Shown: positions 1-8,963, numbered from the stretch's first letter. The stretch: DNA of 54,780 bases from an uncultured SAR86 cluster bacterium (GCA_902618945.1 CACNCK010000003.1:88252-143031); one strand, 5' to 3'. The notes: generated from the letters alone by a model not told the origin. Translations and numbers: made by a program.

Positions 1-362
1 TCTATAGAAGTCTCCACACCAGCCAACATTCTTCGTGTAAAAGGAGGTATCTGTCTTTGCATTACTTGTGCTTCTTTTAGAGTTCTATCAATTTCTTTTA
101 AGCGTTCTTCTTGACGTTGTATTTGTTGTCTCATTTGAGCGTTATAAACTCTTAAACCCTCTATTTGTTTACTTACAGTTTTGAATTCACTTACAATCAC
201 TGAAGTTTGTTCATCCATTTCATCAATTTTCGATTGAGATGTTTTCTCTGCAACTTGTCTAGCAGCTCCTACATCTAACAGAGGTTGTATTTGATCGGCA
301 AATCCTAAGTTTGCTACTGATATTCCGGCCAGTATGAAAACTATTTTACAAAGACGCGACAT
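1..362 (-). CDS. DUF3450 family periplasmic protein (3' part cut by window start)
   Basis: About 120 N-terminal residues are visible; the rest lies beyond base 1. The start ATG is at 362-360. Residues 1-22 form a signal peptide (hydrophobic stretch ending GFAD), followed by a Q/E/K-rich helical region typical of a coiled coil (VSKQIEGLRVYNAQMRQQ, RQEERLKEID). This composition and the PPFTRRM segment match DUF3450. Members usually sit first in TonB-ExbB-ExbD gene clusters and are thought to assist energised outer-membrane transport; that context would lie left of the window and is inference here. It is divergent from the DUF1295 gene. Confidence 0.75.
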   Translation of the reverse strand, partial: MSRLCKIVFILAGISVANLGFADQIQPLLDVGAARQVAEKTSQSKIDEMDEQTSVIVSEFKTVSKQIEGLRVYNAQMRQQIQRQEERLKEIDRTLKEAQVMQRQIPPFTRRMLAGVETSI

Positions 363-554
363 AGCTATCTCCTAATATCTAAATTCCTATTTCTTATCTG
401 TTCGCAAAGTAGATAAATAATTTGTAAGGCAAATATATATCAAGAGATTTTGCACCACACAAATTCAGCATTCCCCGCTGCGAACGGTTAAACTATAGAG
501 AGAAATAAGGTTCAATGCAACGAGAAATAACTGTAAATCATGAAAATCTAGAAG
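363..554. promoter_or_regulatory. Divergent intergenic region (DUF3450 / DUF1295)
   Basis: 192 bases between two divergent genes, so promoters for both must lie here. I see AT-rich stretches but no hexamer pair, operator palindrome or terminator that I would defend. Confidence 0.35.
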
Positions 555-1331
555 ATGTCAAATTTTGAGTTTTTGTTGATTTTATTATTTTTCAATTCAA
601 TTATCTTAATTGTATTAGTCTCAATGTCTATTAAGAAAAAAAGTCCTAGAATTTTAATTAAGTTTTTTTTTCTACCAGTGCTTGCAAGTTGTTTATTTGG
701 CATGATTGTCCAAGCCGTATTTCAAATTTCTGAAATTTCAAACAGACAACTCGCAGCAAATATTTTTCTAATATTATGGTGCTTGAAGTCCTTTTCTTCT
801 TATAAATCAATTAAATCCATTTTGTTAGAGGACTTTCTTGCATTGGTTAGACGCCAAATTTCTGATAAAAAGTATTTTGTACTGTTAATCAACATCATTC
901 GACTCTCTTCGTTCCAAATAATATGCTTCAGCTCTGTTTTTTCTTTAAATTATTTGTCAGGGTTTTCGCTACTAAGCTTTTTTGACAATATCGGGGTAAT
1001 TTTATGTTTAATAGGGTTCTTCATAGAATACATAGGTAATAAGCAGATAAAAGAAAGAACTAAAAGAGCCGGCTTCTTTATCGAAGGGTCAAAAACCTAT
1101 GTTCTACATCCAAATATTACTGGCATTATTTTCTTTCTTACAGGACTTCAAATTCTTGCTTTTGGAGGTGTTGGTACAGAATGGTCATTTATAGGACTAT
1201 TAATTGCAATCTTTATCATTTATAAGATTTTAATACCTAAGATTGAAGGGAATTTATTAAAGAAATATCCTGATTATTCTCCTTATATAAATAAGATGCC
1301 TAAATTATTTTCTTTCAAAAAAATTACATGA
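555..1331 (+). CDS. DUF1295 / steroid 5-alpha-reductase-like membrane protein
   Basis: 258 residues with six or so hydrophobic segments spread through the whole length, so an inner-membrane protein. The C-terminal third has the family pattern: a HPN motif in front of a membrane segment (VLHPNITGIIFFLTGLQI), another membrane helix, then a lysine/tyrosine-rich tail (KKYPDYSPYINKMPKLF) as in the DUF1295 relatives of steroid reductases and isoprenylcysteine methyltransferases. The substrate is unknown. The stop overlaps the psd start by 4 nt (ATGA), so the two are translationally coupled; a lipid-related role would fit but is inference. Confidence 0.7.
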   Translation: MSNFEFLLILLFFNSIILIVLVSMSIKKKSPRILIKFFFLPVLASCLFGMIVQAVFQISEISNRQLAANIFLILWCLKSFSSYKSIKSILLEDFLALVRRQISDKKYFVLLINIIRLSSFQIICFSSVFSLNYLSGFSLLSFFDNIGVILCLIGFFIEYIGNKQIKERTKRAGFFIEGSKTYVLHPNITGIIFFLTGLQILAFGGVGTEWSFIGLLIAIFIIYKILIPKIEGNLLKKYPDYSPYINKMPKLFSFKKIT

Positions 1332-2161
1332 TGCAAAAGATGATCCCTCATATTTTTCTAACATTCATGGCTGGAGCATTAGCTAACTGCAAGATAAAAA
1401 TCATCAAGAATTTGTTAATAAGAACTTTTGTAGCCTTCTATAAACCAAACCTTGAGGAGGCAATGAATAAGGATATAAATAGTTACAGTTCTTATAATGA
1501 TTTTTTTACTAGGAAATTAGCAAAAGAGTCAAGAATAATTGAATTATCACAAAACAGTTTCATCTCTCCTGTAGACGGTGAAATTGTAAGTCATGGTTTT
1601 ATTGAAGGCGGGAAACTTTTGCAAGCAAAGAAACATAACTATGAACTACATGAACTTGTTGGAATAGATTATCAAAACAAATATAAAGGGGGCTATTTCA
1701 TAACTATTTATTTAGCTCCAACGGACTACCACAGAATACATTGTCCGTGGGATGGGGAGATAGTTCATTCTAATCATCTAGGATCTTCACTATATAGTGT
1801 CAATAAAAGAGCCCAAGAATCCATTCCACGTCTTTATATAAAAAATGAGAGATCTATTTTACACATTGTTTCAAACAGTCTTGAATATGCTCTAGTATCA
1901 GTGGGTGCCTCTATTGTAGGGAGTATTGTGCCCTTTTGGATTAATAACAAAGAGTGTTCTAGAAAAGAATTAGTCGAAGAGTGGAAAATAGGTCCGCCCA
2001 AACATACTAATGTTAAAAAAGGAGATGAATTGGCTTATTTCCGAATGGGATCAACAGTAATACTAATTTTTAAGGACTCATATAAAATAGATTTAGATTC
2101 CTTGAAAGAAAATAAGCTTGTAAAATTTGGAAACAAACTAGTTTCATTGAAAAATATATAG
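1328..2161 (+). CDS. psd: Phosphatidylserine decarboxylase proenzyme
   Basis: Makes phosphatidylethanolamine from phosphatidylserine at the inner membrane. 277 residues, close to the usual bacterial length. Visible signatures: SPVDGEI near residue 80, the YLAPTDYHRIHCPWDG block near residue 125, and a C-terminal GST triplet (Gly241-Ser242-Thr243) where autocatalytic cleavage would turn Ser242 into the pyruvoyl cofactor. In the best-studied enzymes the site is LGST; here it reads MGST, a mild deviation. The start overlaps the upstream stop by 4 nt; ATGs at 1331 and 1340 are alternatives. It is followed 9 nt later by efp. Confidence 0.95.
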   Translation: MMQKMIPHIFLTFMAGALANCKIKIIKNLLIRTFVAFYKPNLEEAMNKDINSYSSYNDFFTRKLAKESRIIELSQNSFISPVDGEIVSHGFIEGGKLLQAKKHNYELHELVGIDYQNKYKGGYFITIYLAPTDYHRIHCPWDGEIVHSNHLGSSLYSVNKRAQESIPRLYIKNERSILHIVSNSLEYALVSVGASIVGSIVPFWINNKECSRKELVEEWKIGPPKHTNVKKGDELAYFRMGSTVILIFKDSYKIDLDSLKENKLVKFGNKLVSLKNI

Positions 2162-2170
2162 GAAGAAATC

Positions 2171-2734
2171 TTGGTATCGTATTCTACTAGTGACTTCAAA
2201 GTCGGTTTAAAAATAATAATCGATAACGACCCTTGCGTGATTATTGAAGAAGAATTCAATAAACCTGGTAAAGGGCAGGCTTTTAGTAAAATTAAGTTTA
2301 GAAACTACCTTACAGGAAGGGTTGGAGAAAAAACTTGTAAAGTTGGTGAATCTCTTGAAGCAGCAGATATTGAGGAATTAGACATGCAATTTCTATACAG
2401 CGATGGTAGTGCGTGGTTTTTTATGCATCCCGATACTTATGAACAAATTCCAGTAGCTCTAGATATAGTTTCTGATCTTGAGAAATGGGTTACTGAAGAG
2501 GATATTTGTAAAGTACTTCTTTGGAATGAAAAACCAATATCTGTAGTCGCTCCTACTTTCGTTGATCTAAAGATCACACAAACAGATCCTGGGGTGAAAG
2601 GGGATACTGCCACAGGAGGCACAAAGCCTGCAACGCTTTCAACTGGAGCAATAATAAAAGTACCTCTATTTGTATCAGAAGGTGAACTTGTCACAATTGA
2701 TACGAGAAATGGAGAGTATCAAGGTCGAAAATAA
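2171..2734 (+). CDS. efp: Elongation factor P
   Basis: 187 residues, full length for EF-P, which relieves ribosomes stalled at polyproline. It aligns from its first residues with E. coli EF-P and carries KPGKGQAF with Lys34 at the exact position that is beta-lysylated by EpmA/EpmB in gammaproteobacteria. The start codon is TTG at 2171: no ATG lies nearby and the alignment demands this position. Upstream AGGAAG (2160-2165) is a possible ribosome-binding site. It is followed by argS after 8 nt. The modification enzymes are not in the window. Confidence 0.97.
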   Translation: MVSYSTSDFKVGLKIIIDNDPCVIIEEEFNKPGKGQAFSKIKFRNYLTGRVGEKTCKVGESLEAADIEELDMQFLYSDGSAWFFMHPDTYEQIPVALDIVSDLEKWVTEEDICKVLLWNEKPISVVAPTFVDLKITQTDPGVKGDTATGGTKPATLSTGAIIKVPLFVSEGELVTIDTRNGEYQGRK

Positions 2735-2742
2735 ACTGCCCC

Positions 2743-4488
2743 ATGAAAGAAAAAATTAAGGAGAGCTTGCGTAGCATAATTATAGATTTGTATGGGAGTT
2801 CAGAATCTATTCATGATGAATTTGAAATAAGCATCCAAGACAATAAAGAGAATCAATATGGTGATCTCTCTAGCAATGTAGCTTTAGTGCTAGCCAAACC
2901 CCTAAAAAGAAATCCTAAAGAGATTGCTGAAGAAATTAAAGGCAAATTTATAACTGACAAGGAAATAGTAAAAGTTGATGTTGCAGGCCCTGGTTTTATC
3001 AACTTTTTCTTATCTAAAGAGTCGCATGGCGCAATTTTGAGAGATATTTCAATTCAAAAAGATAAGTTTGGAAAATTTGAATCCAATAATAAAAAGGTTC
3101 TTATCGAATATGTCTCAAGCAATCCAACAGGTCCTTTACATGTTGGGCACGGAAGAGGTGCAGTTTTTGGATCTGTATTGTCGAGACTTTTGAAGGAAGC
3201 AGGATTTCAAGTAGATGAAGAATATTATGTAAATGATTTTGGGAGACAAATGAATATTCTTTCCGTGAGCTTATGGATTAGATATGCACAGATATTCGAC
3301 AAGAACATAAAAATGTTAAATAACGGTTATCAGGGCGATTATCTTATTGTCATTGCACAACATTTAAAGAAGTTAAGATCTGATGAGCTGTTTGATGATG
3401 ATGATGAAATAAAAAGCCTTCTAGAATATGAGAACGAAGAAGCTGAAAAACATACTGACGAGGTTATTGATAGCATCAAATCTAAGCTAAATGATGAATT
3501 TTCTTATGTTAGAGATTTTGCTCTCAGAGAAATATTAGAGTTAATAAAGGAAGATCTATTAGAATTTGGCGTCGATCACAATAAATGGTTTTCAGAATCT
3601 TCACTTTATGAAAGTGAATCGCATGATCTTAGCAAGGTTGATCAATCTATTGATGAGCTTTCATCTAAAGGTTTTGTATACGAAAAAGAAGGTGCTATTT
3701 GGTTTAAATCTTCAGAACTTGGAGATGATAAGGACAGAGTTTTAAAAAGAGGTAATGGTGAATTTACTTATTTTGCCTCTGATGTTGCCTACCACTTAGA
3801 CAAATATGATCGCGGATACGATAGGATAATCAATATTTGGGGTTCAGATCATCATGGCTATCTTCCAAGAGTGAAGGCGGCCATGGAAGCAAGTGAAAAG
3901 AATGTAGAAAAGCTTGAAGTGGTCTTTATTCAATTTGCTAATTTAATTAGGGCAGGGAAAAAAGTGACCATGTCTACTAGAAGCGGTGAATTTATTACAC
4001 TTAAAGAACTCATAGAAGAGGTTACATCAGAAGCAGCAAGATTTTTTTATATTAATAGAAAAGCTGATCAACATTTAGACTTTGATTTAGACCTCGCGAA
4101 AGAGCAGTCTAAAGATAATCCTCTGTACTATATACAATACGCACATGCTCGCATATGCAGTGTTTTACGTAAGTCCAAAGTTCAAGAAGAAGAATTGACT
4201 ACATCAGAACTTGGATTATTGGATTCCAACAAAGAGATAGAAATACAGAAAATTCTTAAACAGTATCCTCCTTTAATTGAAAGAGCAGCTCTAGCAAGCG
4301 AGCCTCATTTAATTTGCTATTACTTAAAAGACTTGGCAAGTATTTTTCATAGTTACTACAATACTGAAAAATTTATAGTTGAAGATCAGAAGCTTATGAA
4401 CTCTAGATTGTTTTTGCTGAGTGGAGTAAAGCAAGTTATTTATAATGGGCTCACCGTTCTGGGTATAAATGCTCCTCATGAAATGTAG
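2743..4488 (+). CDS. argS: Arginyl-tRNA synthetase
   Basis: 581 residues, the usual length for class I ArgRS. The N-terminal Add-1 tRNA-recognition domain covers about residues 1-100; the HIGH motif is HVGH at 133-136 after SSNPTGPL; the second signature is the degenerate MSTRSGEF around residue 412, as in many ArgRS that lack a canonical KMSKS. The C-terminal DALR anticodon-binding domain starts near YIQYAHARICSVLR. Co-directional with efp and yggS and spaced by only a few bases, so probably one transcript. Confidence 0.97.
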   Translation: MKEKIKESLRSIIIDLYGSSESIHDEFEISIQDNKENQYGDLSSNVALVLAKPLKRNPKEIAEEIKGKFITDKEIVKVDVAGPGFINFFLSKESHGAILRDISIQKDKFGKFESNNKKVLIEYVSSNPTGPLHVGHGRGAVFGSVLSRLLKEAGFQVDEEYYVNDFGRQMNILSVSLWIRYAQIFDKNIKMLNNGYQGDYLIVIAQHLKKLRSDELFDDDDEIKSLLEYENEEAEKHTDEVIDSIKSKLNDEFSYVRDFALREILELIKEDLLEFGVDHNKWFSESSLYESESHDLSKVDQSIDELSSKGFVYEKEGAIWFKSSELGDDKDRVLKRGNGEFTYFASDVAYHLDKYDRGYDRIINIWGSDHHGYLPRVKAAMEASEKNVEKLEVVFIQFANLIRAGKKVTMSTRSGEFITLKELIEEVTSEAARFFYINRKADQHLDFDLDLAKEQSKDNPLYYIQYAHARICSVLRKSKVQEEELTTSELGLLDSNKEIEIQKILKQYPPLIERAALASEPHLICYYLKDLASIFHSYYNTEKFIVEDQKLMNSRLFLLSGVKQVIYNGLTVLGINAPHEM

Positions 4489-4491
4489 AAA

Positions 4492-5166
4492 GTGATCTCC
4501 AGCAACTTACGCAAGATTAACCAGGATATTGAAGAAAATTGTAAGCTTTCTGGCAGAAAGACCGATGAAATAATCTTGATAGGTGCAAGTAAAGCACAGA
4601 CGATCGATAGTATAAGAGAAGCTTATGAAAGTGGTTTAACACATTTTGGTGAAAATTATTTTCAAGAGGCTGAAGAGAAAATTGAAAATTTGCCAAAAGA
4701 GTTAGTCTGGCATTACATAGGATCTATTCAGTCAAGAAAAGCAAAAAGAATAGCTGAAATTTTTGACTGGGTGCATACCGTCGACAGTGTAAAAGTGGCT
4801 ATGAAACTTAATAACGCTAGACCCAAATCAAGAGGTTTTCTGAATGTGTGCCTCCAAATCAACATAGATAATGAGGAAAATAAGTCTGGTCTAGATCTAA
4901 AAGAAATTGATAGTTTTATTGAACAAACTAAATCCTTAGAAAATCTGAAAATAAGAGGATTGATGATAATACCCAGACCAAGAGAAGCTCTAGAAGCGCA
5001 GAAAGAGATTTTCGGAATGTTGAAAAATATATGTTTAGCATTAAATGAAAAAGGAAATAACTTTGATACCCTATCAATGGGCATGTCATCAGATTATGCT
5101 GCAGCTATTCAGGAAGGAGCTACAATGATAAGGGTGGGTACAGGTATATTTGGTCCAAGAAAATGA
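4492..5166 (+). CDS. yggS: YggS/PLPBP pyridoxal-phosphate homeostasis protein
   Basis: 224 residues, full length for this single-domain alanine-racemase-fold protein that binds PLP and buffers its supply. The PLP-binding lysine is Lys34 in LIGASKAQ. Family blocks follow in order: HFGENYFQEA, WHYIGSIQSRK, VHTVDS, NIDNEENKSGL, RGLMIIP, LSMGMSSDYAAAIQEGATMIRVGTGIFG. The start is GTG at 4492, three bases after argS stops. It is followed by proC with a 4-nt overlap, an association common in gammaproteobacteria. Confidence 0.95.
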   Translation: MISSNLRKINQDIEENCKLSGRKTDEIILIGASKAQTIDSIREAYESGLTHFGENYFQEAEEKIENLPKELVWHYIGSIQSRKAKRIAEIFDWVHTVDSVKVAMKLNNARPKSRGFLNVCLQINIDNEENKSGLDLKEIDSFIEQTKSLENLKIRGLMIIPRPREALEAQKEIFGMLKNICLALNEKGNNFDTLSMGMSSDYAAAIQEGATMIRVGTGIFGPRK

Positions 5167-5981
5167 ATAATATTAAAGAAACTATAGGGTTTATAGGTGC
5201 TGGTAATATGGCAACTGCACTTATATCTGGCTTAATCAATAGTGATCAAAGTGCCTCTAAGATCATTGCCTCTTCACCAGAGCAGGAACATTTAGAAAAG
5301 CTTTCTAAAGACTTCGGGATAAAAACTACAAATAATAATCTCGAGATAGTGGATAATTCCGATATTGTCATTCTCGCTGTGAAGCCAAATATTGTCCAAG
5401 CTGTAATTGATGAAATAAAAGATGTAGCTACAGATAAAGATATTCTGATAATCTCTATTGCTGCTGGAGTAAAGATTGAGAAGATAGAATCTCAATTAGG
5501 ATCTCCCATGAGAGTGATAAGGGCTATGCCAAATACTCCTGCTAGTATTATGGAAGGTGTGACTGCAATTTGTGCTAACAGTAATGCACAATCAAATGAT
5601 ATTGAAAATGCCAAACTTTTATTTGAATGTGTAGGAAAAATTACTCATATCAATGAAAAAGATATAGATATTTATACAGCCCTAATTGGATCAGGCCCAG
5701 CATATATATTTTACCTAATTGAATCTTTGCTGGACTCCTCGAAAAACTTACATCTTCCCGAACAAGAAAAGAAAGATTTACTTGCATCGATGATTTCGGG
5801 TGCTGCAAATCTGGTTCTTAATTCAGATGAATCTCCTAATGTTTTAAGAAAGAAAGTTACATCACCTGGAGGAGTAACCCAAACAGCAATAGAAGAATTT
5901 GAGACAGAGGGGTTAAAGGAAATTTTAAGCAAATCTATGATAGCTGCTGAAAAGAAATCAATTGAATTAGGAGAAGATTAA
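5163..5981 (+). CDS. proC: Pyrroline-5-carboxylate reductase
   Basis: Catalyses the last step of proline synthesis, reducing pyrroline-5-carboxylate with NAD(P)H. 272 residues, normal length. An N-terminal Rossmann motif is plain (FIGAGNMATALISGL, residues about 9-23), then VKPN, RAMPNTPASIMEG, the C-terminal domain GSGPAYIFYLIE, and the P5C signature LRKKVTSPGGVTQTAIEEF. The start overlaps yggS by 4 nt and the stop shares one base with the yggT start, so expression is coupled. Confidence 0.96.
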   Translation: MNNIKETIGFIGAGNMATALISGLINSDQSASKIIASSPEQEHLEKLSKDFGIKTTNNNLEIVDNSDIVILAVKPNIVQAVIDEIKDVATDKDILIISIAAGVKIEKIESQLGSPMRVIRAMPNTPASIMEGVTAICANSNAQSNDIENAKLLFECVGKITHINEKDIDIYTALIGSGPAYIFYLIESLLDSSKNLHLPEQEKKDLLASMISGAANLVLNSDESPNVLRKKVTSPGGVTQTAIEEFETEGLKEILSKSMIAAEKKSIELGED

Positions 5982-6556
5982 TGTCGGAAGCAACCTTTTT
6001 CCTTTTCAAAGCTTTAATGGATGTTTTTACTCTTGGTGTAGTTTTTAACTTTATGTTTCGTCTTCTTAAAGTGGATTACTATAATCCTTTAGTCCAAGGA
6101 ATAATTAGGGCAGTAGACTTGCCAAGTCAATTTCTTAGATCAGCTATAAAGCCCTTCAAGAACATAGACTTCGCCTCATTTCTAGTAGCTGTTTTTATTC
6201 AAGCAGGAGCCTTTTATCTAGCTGTCATGGCAGGATCGGTTGATTATGATCCTGTAAAGATTTTAATGTGGTCTACCTACTCAGTTATTTTATTGATGCT
6301 TAAAATGGTTTGGTGGATTTTATTGGGAGGAATAATTTTAAGTTTTGTAGCTGGGAATAATTTTCATCCAGCCATAGTTTTAATTAGACAAATGTCGGAT
6401 AAGTTTTTTAGTCCATTTAGAATATTCTTGCCCCCTATGGGAGGGCTAGACTTTTCACCTATATTCGCTTTCATCTTATTGAACTTCTTGCAATCAATAT
6501 TTGTTCAGTTTGCTATTGAATCTGGATTGCCAGTTTGGTTGTCAGTTGGTTTCTAA
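5981..6556 (+). CDS. yggT: YggT family integral membrane protein
   Basis: 191 residues with two YggT-type repeats, each with two hydrophobic helices flanking a conserved loop: YYNPLVQGIIRAVDLPSQFLR near residue 31 and NNFHPAIVLIRQMSDKFFSPFR near residue 125. The molecular role is not settled; homologues act in osmotic or envelope stress. Its start codon ATG overlaps the proC TAA by one base. A strong promoter for metX lies inside the final codons of this gene. Confidence 0.9.
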   Translation: MSEATFFLFKALMDVFTLGVVFNFMFRLLKVDYYNPLVQGIIRAVDLPSQFLRSAIKPFKNIDFASFLVAVFIQAGAFYLAVMAGSVDYDPVKILMWSTYSVILLMLKMVWWILLGGIILSFVAGNNFHPAIVLIRQMSDKFFSPFRIFLPPMGGLDFSPIFAFILLNFLQSIFVQFAIESGLPVWLSVGF

Positions 6557-6574
6557 AGATAGTTTCAATATAAT
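6546..6574 (+). promoter_or_regulatory. Sigma-70-type promoter for metX-metW-rdgB
   Basis: TTGGTT at 6546-6551 and a perfect TATAAT at 6569-6574 are separated by exactly 17 bases. The predicted transcription start near 6581 falls just before the riboswitch aptamer, which supports both calls. The -35 box lies inside the last codons of yggT. Confidence 0.75.
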
Positions 6575-6580
6575 AGTGCT

Positions 6581-6628
6581 TTCGCCGATTTGACACAGCT
6601 TGCGGGCGTTTAATTGAAATACAGCTAA
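6581..6628 (+). promoter_or_regulatory. SAM-II/SAM-V-class S-adenosylmethionine riboswitch
   Basis: The RNA can form the small H-type pseudoknot of this class: stem CGCC (6583-6586) with GGCG (6605-6608), and loop AGCT (6597-6600) with AGCT (6623-6626). Conserved-looking segments GATTTGACA, CTTGCGGGCG and TACAGCTAA resemble the SAM-II consensus from marine metagenomes as I remember it. The gene downstream is metX, a typical target. SAM-II and SAM-V share the binding core, so I do not separate them here. A covariance-model search would settle it. Confidence 0.8.
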
Positions 6629-6639
6629 TGCATTAAATT

Positions 6640-6672
6640 AAACCTGTTGTGCTGAGGCAAACAGGTTTTTTT
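6640..6672 (+). terminator. Rho-independent terminator acting as attenuator ahead of metX
   Basis: A perfect 9-bp stem, AAACCTGTT (6640-6648) with AACAGGTTT (6660-6668), an 11-nt loop and a T-run to 6672. It sits between the riboswitch and the metX ATG at 6673, so SAM binding may promote termination. The only Shine-Dalgarno-like AGG (6663-6665) is in the 3' arm, so the hairpin could also hide the ribosome-binding site. Confidence 0.8.
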
Positions 6673-7782
6673 ATGAGTGATTCGATAGGAAAAGTAAAGG
6701 CACAAAAAGTTACTCTAAAGGGTAAATTTGAGCTTGAGTGCGGCCAAAGTTTCAATGATATAGAACTGGTTTATGAAACTTATGGAGTTCTTAATGCAGA
6801 TGCGACGAATGCGATACTTATCTGTCATGCATTGAGTGGTAATCATCATGCTGCTGGAAAATATGAAAATGAAGAAAAACCAGGCTGGTGGGATTCTCTT
6901 ATTGGCCCAGAAAAAGCTGTGGATACGAACAAATTTTTTGTAGTTTGCCCAAATAATATAGGTGGTTGTCACGGTTCACTCGGACCAAATTCAATTAACC
7001 ACGATACTGGAGATTATTATGGACCTGACTTTCCAATTATCACAGTAAGAGATTGGGTAAATTCACAAGCCAAACTTTCTGATTTATTGGGCATAGAAAA
7101 ATGGCATGCTGTCATGGGAGGCAGTCTAGGTGGAATGCAAGCTCTTGAATGGTCCTATCTTTATCCTAAAAGAATAAAAAAAGCAGGAATTATTGCTGCA
7201 GCACCGAAGTTAAGTGCACAAAATATAGCTTTCAATGAAGTTGCAAGACAAGCCATATTAAATGATCCAGATTTTGAAGGAGGTAGATATCTAGATAAAA
7301 GTAAGTACCCAAAACAAGGTCTCAAATTAGCGAGAATGGTAGGGCACATTACTTATCTCTCTGAGGAAGCAATGAGGAGCAAATTTGGAAGAGAACTGAA
7401 AAAGGAAAAATTAAATTTTGGTTATGATGCGGAGTTCGAAATAGAAAGTTATTTAAGGTATCAAGGTGATGTTTTTTCAGAAAGTTTTGATGCTAATACT
7501 TATCTTCTGATGACAAAGATTCTTGACTACTTCGATCCAGCAAGTAATTTTGAAGGCAAATTGGTAAGTGCCTTTGAGTCCATTGAGGCACAGTTATTAG
7601 TTGTATCTTTCTCAACTGATTGGAGGTTTGCTCCTGAAAGATCAAAGGAAATTGTAAATGCCCTTATCGAAGCCAAAAAAAATGTGAGTTACCTTGAAAT
7701 TGATAGTCCTCATGGTCACGACTCATTTTTGTTTGCAAATGAAGATTATGTAAAGGGTTTATCGGCTTTTCTTGAAAATTAA
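6673..7782 (+). CDS. metX: Homoserine O-acyltransferase MetX (acetyl or succinyl)
   Basis: Activates homoserine for methionine synthesis. An alpha/beta-hydrolase of 369 residues with nucleophile Ser in [12 protein letters not shown], oxyanion and substrate segments CHALSG and [12 protein letters not shown], and C-terminal Asp/His elements STDWRF and SPHGHDSF. I start at ATG 6673, not GTG 6649, because the GTG lies inside the loop of the terminator hairpin. MetX paired with MetW in Pseudomonas-like bacteria often uses succinyl-CoA; which acyl donor applies cannot be told by eye. It is followed directly by metW. Confidence 0.93.
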   Translation: MSDSIGKVKAQKVTLKGKFELECGQSFNDIELVYETYGVLNADATNAILICHALSGNHHAAGKYENEEKPGWWDSLIGPEKAVDTNKFFVVCPNNIGGCHGSLGPNSINHDTGDYYGPDFPIITVRDWVNSQAKLSDLLGIEKWHAVMGGSLGGMQALEWSYLYPKRIKKAGIIAAAPKLSAQNIAFNEVARQAILNDPDFEGGRYLDKSKYPKQGLKLARMVGHITYLSEEAMRSKFGRELKKEKLNFGYDAEFEIESYLRYQGDVFSESFDANTYLLMTKILDYFDPASNFEGKLVSAFESIEAQLLVVSFSTDWRFAPERSKEIVNALIEAKKNVSYLEIDSPHGHDSFLFANEDYVKGLSAFLEN

Positions 7783-8370
7783 ATGAATACTATTGAAGTT
7801 ATAAAAAATTGGATAGATAAAGAGTCTGAAGTTCTAGATCTAGGTTGTGGAGATGGTGAGATAATAAGTATTTTATCCAAAGAATGGGGGTCTAGAGTAC
7901 TAGGAGTAGAAATAAATCAAGATGATATAAATAAATGCATCCAGTCTGGTCTAAATGTTATTCATCAAAATATTGATGAAGGTTTAGGGAACTTTAGTGA
8001 CAATAGTTTTGATGTAGTGATTATGAGCCAAACTATTCAAGTCTTAAGGGAACCCAAGAAAGCTCTTCAAGAGGTAACAAGAATTGGAAATGAGAGCATT
8101 GTTACAATTCCTAATTTTGGTTATTGGACTACAAGAATTAATCTCTTACTATCAGGCAAGATGCCTGTGACAGGAACATTGCCGAATACCTGGCATGATA
8201 CCGATAATATTCATTTATGTACAATTAAGGATTTTGAGAATCTTTGTAGTGAATGTGGAATTAATATAAGAGAAAAATGCTTCTTTAATAAATTTGGGAA
8301 AGAAAGTGTATTGGCTAAAGTAGTACCAAATTTATTTGCCACAACTGCCATGTATAAGATCTCTAAATGA
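7783..8370 (+). CDS. metW: Methionine biosynthesis protein MetW
   Basis: 195 residues, full length. A methyltransferase fold with motif I VLDLGCGDGEI near residue 18, then a family-specific core including SQTIQVLREP and SIVTIPNFGYWTTRI and PNTWHDTDNIHLCT. MetW is a partner of MetX in many proteobacteria and is needed for its acyltransferase activity in some. The ATG follows the metX stop with no gap, and the stop overlaps rdgB by 4 nt, so all three genes share the SAM-controlled transcript. Confidence 0.93.
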   Translation: MNTIEVIKNWIDKESEVLDLGCGDGEIISILSKEWGSRVLGVEINQDDINKCIQSGLNVIHQNIDEGLGNFSDNSFDVVIMSQTIQVLREPKKALQEVTRIGNESIVTIPNFGYWTTRINLLLSGKMPVTGTLPNTWHDTDNIHLCTIKDFENLCSECGINIREKCFFNKFGKESVLAKVVPNLFATTAMYKISK

Positions 8371-8963
8371 AAATAGCAATTGCTACGAAAAATAATGGCA
8401 AACTTAAAGAGTTCGAGGAATTGGCAAAGGGCACACCTTATGAATTCATTAAAATCCCTGAAATCATAAAAGATCTACCACCGGAAACAGGAAATACCTT
8501 CTATGAAAATGCTCTTATAAAAGCTGAGTTCATTTCAAAAAAACTAGGTATACCTGCAATAGGTGATGATTCTGGACTAGAAGTTGATGCATTAAATGGC
8601 AGCCCTGGAATATTCTCTGCGAGATATTCTAAAACGGGTTTAGATAATGATAATTGCTTAAAATTAATGGAAAATTTAGATGGGCTTCAGGAAGACAAAA
8701 GAAGTGCAAGATTTCGATGTTGTCTGGTTGGATATTTTGAAGGAAAGATAATTCAAAGTAATGGAACCCTTGAAGGTTCAATTGCCAGAGAATTCAAAGG
8801 GACAAATGGCTTTGGATATGATCCAATTTTTATTACAGAAAACGGAAAGCATCTAGCAGAACTTGAGAAAGATGAGAAAAATAGTATATCTCACAGATCT
8901 GAGGCTTTTAAAACGCTACTCAACAAAATCTCAGAGTTATTTAACAAGTCTTTTGTAGAATAA
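8367..8963 (+). CDS. rdgB: dITP/XTP pyrophosphatase (RdgB/HAM1)
   Basis: Hydrolyses non-canonical purine nucleoside triphosphates to monophosphates, keeping dITP and XTP out of nucleic acids. 198 residues, normal length. Signatures: IATKNNGKLKEFEEL at the N-terminus, NTFYENALIKAEF, GDDSGLEVDAL, GFGYDPIF and SHRSEA. It overlaps metW by 4 nt and its last 23 bases overlap the 3' end of convergent trmB. Confidence 0.95.
   Translation: MKIAIATKNNGKLKEFEELAKGTPYEFIKIPEIIKDLPPETGNTFYENALIKAEFISKKLGIPAIGDDSGLEVDALNGSPGIFSARYSKTGLDNDNCLKLMENLDGLQEDKRSARFRCCLVGYFEGKIIQSNGTLEGSIAREFKGTNGFGYDPIFITENGKHLAELEKDEKNSISHRSEAFKTLLNKISELFNKSFVE

Noticed and set aside
2743-4488. Defective ArgRS because KMSKS is missing
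   Set aside because: Many bacterial ArgRS, including that of E. coli, lack a canonical KMSKS; MSTRSG is the usual replacement.
4728-5084. Minus-strand reading frame inside yggS
   Set aside because: Antisense shadow of a conserved gene with no ribosome-binding site or recognisable domain.
6649-6672. metX starting at GTG 6649
   Set aside because: The GTG lies in the terminator loop and would add eight unconserved residues; ATG 6673 fits the leader design better.
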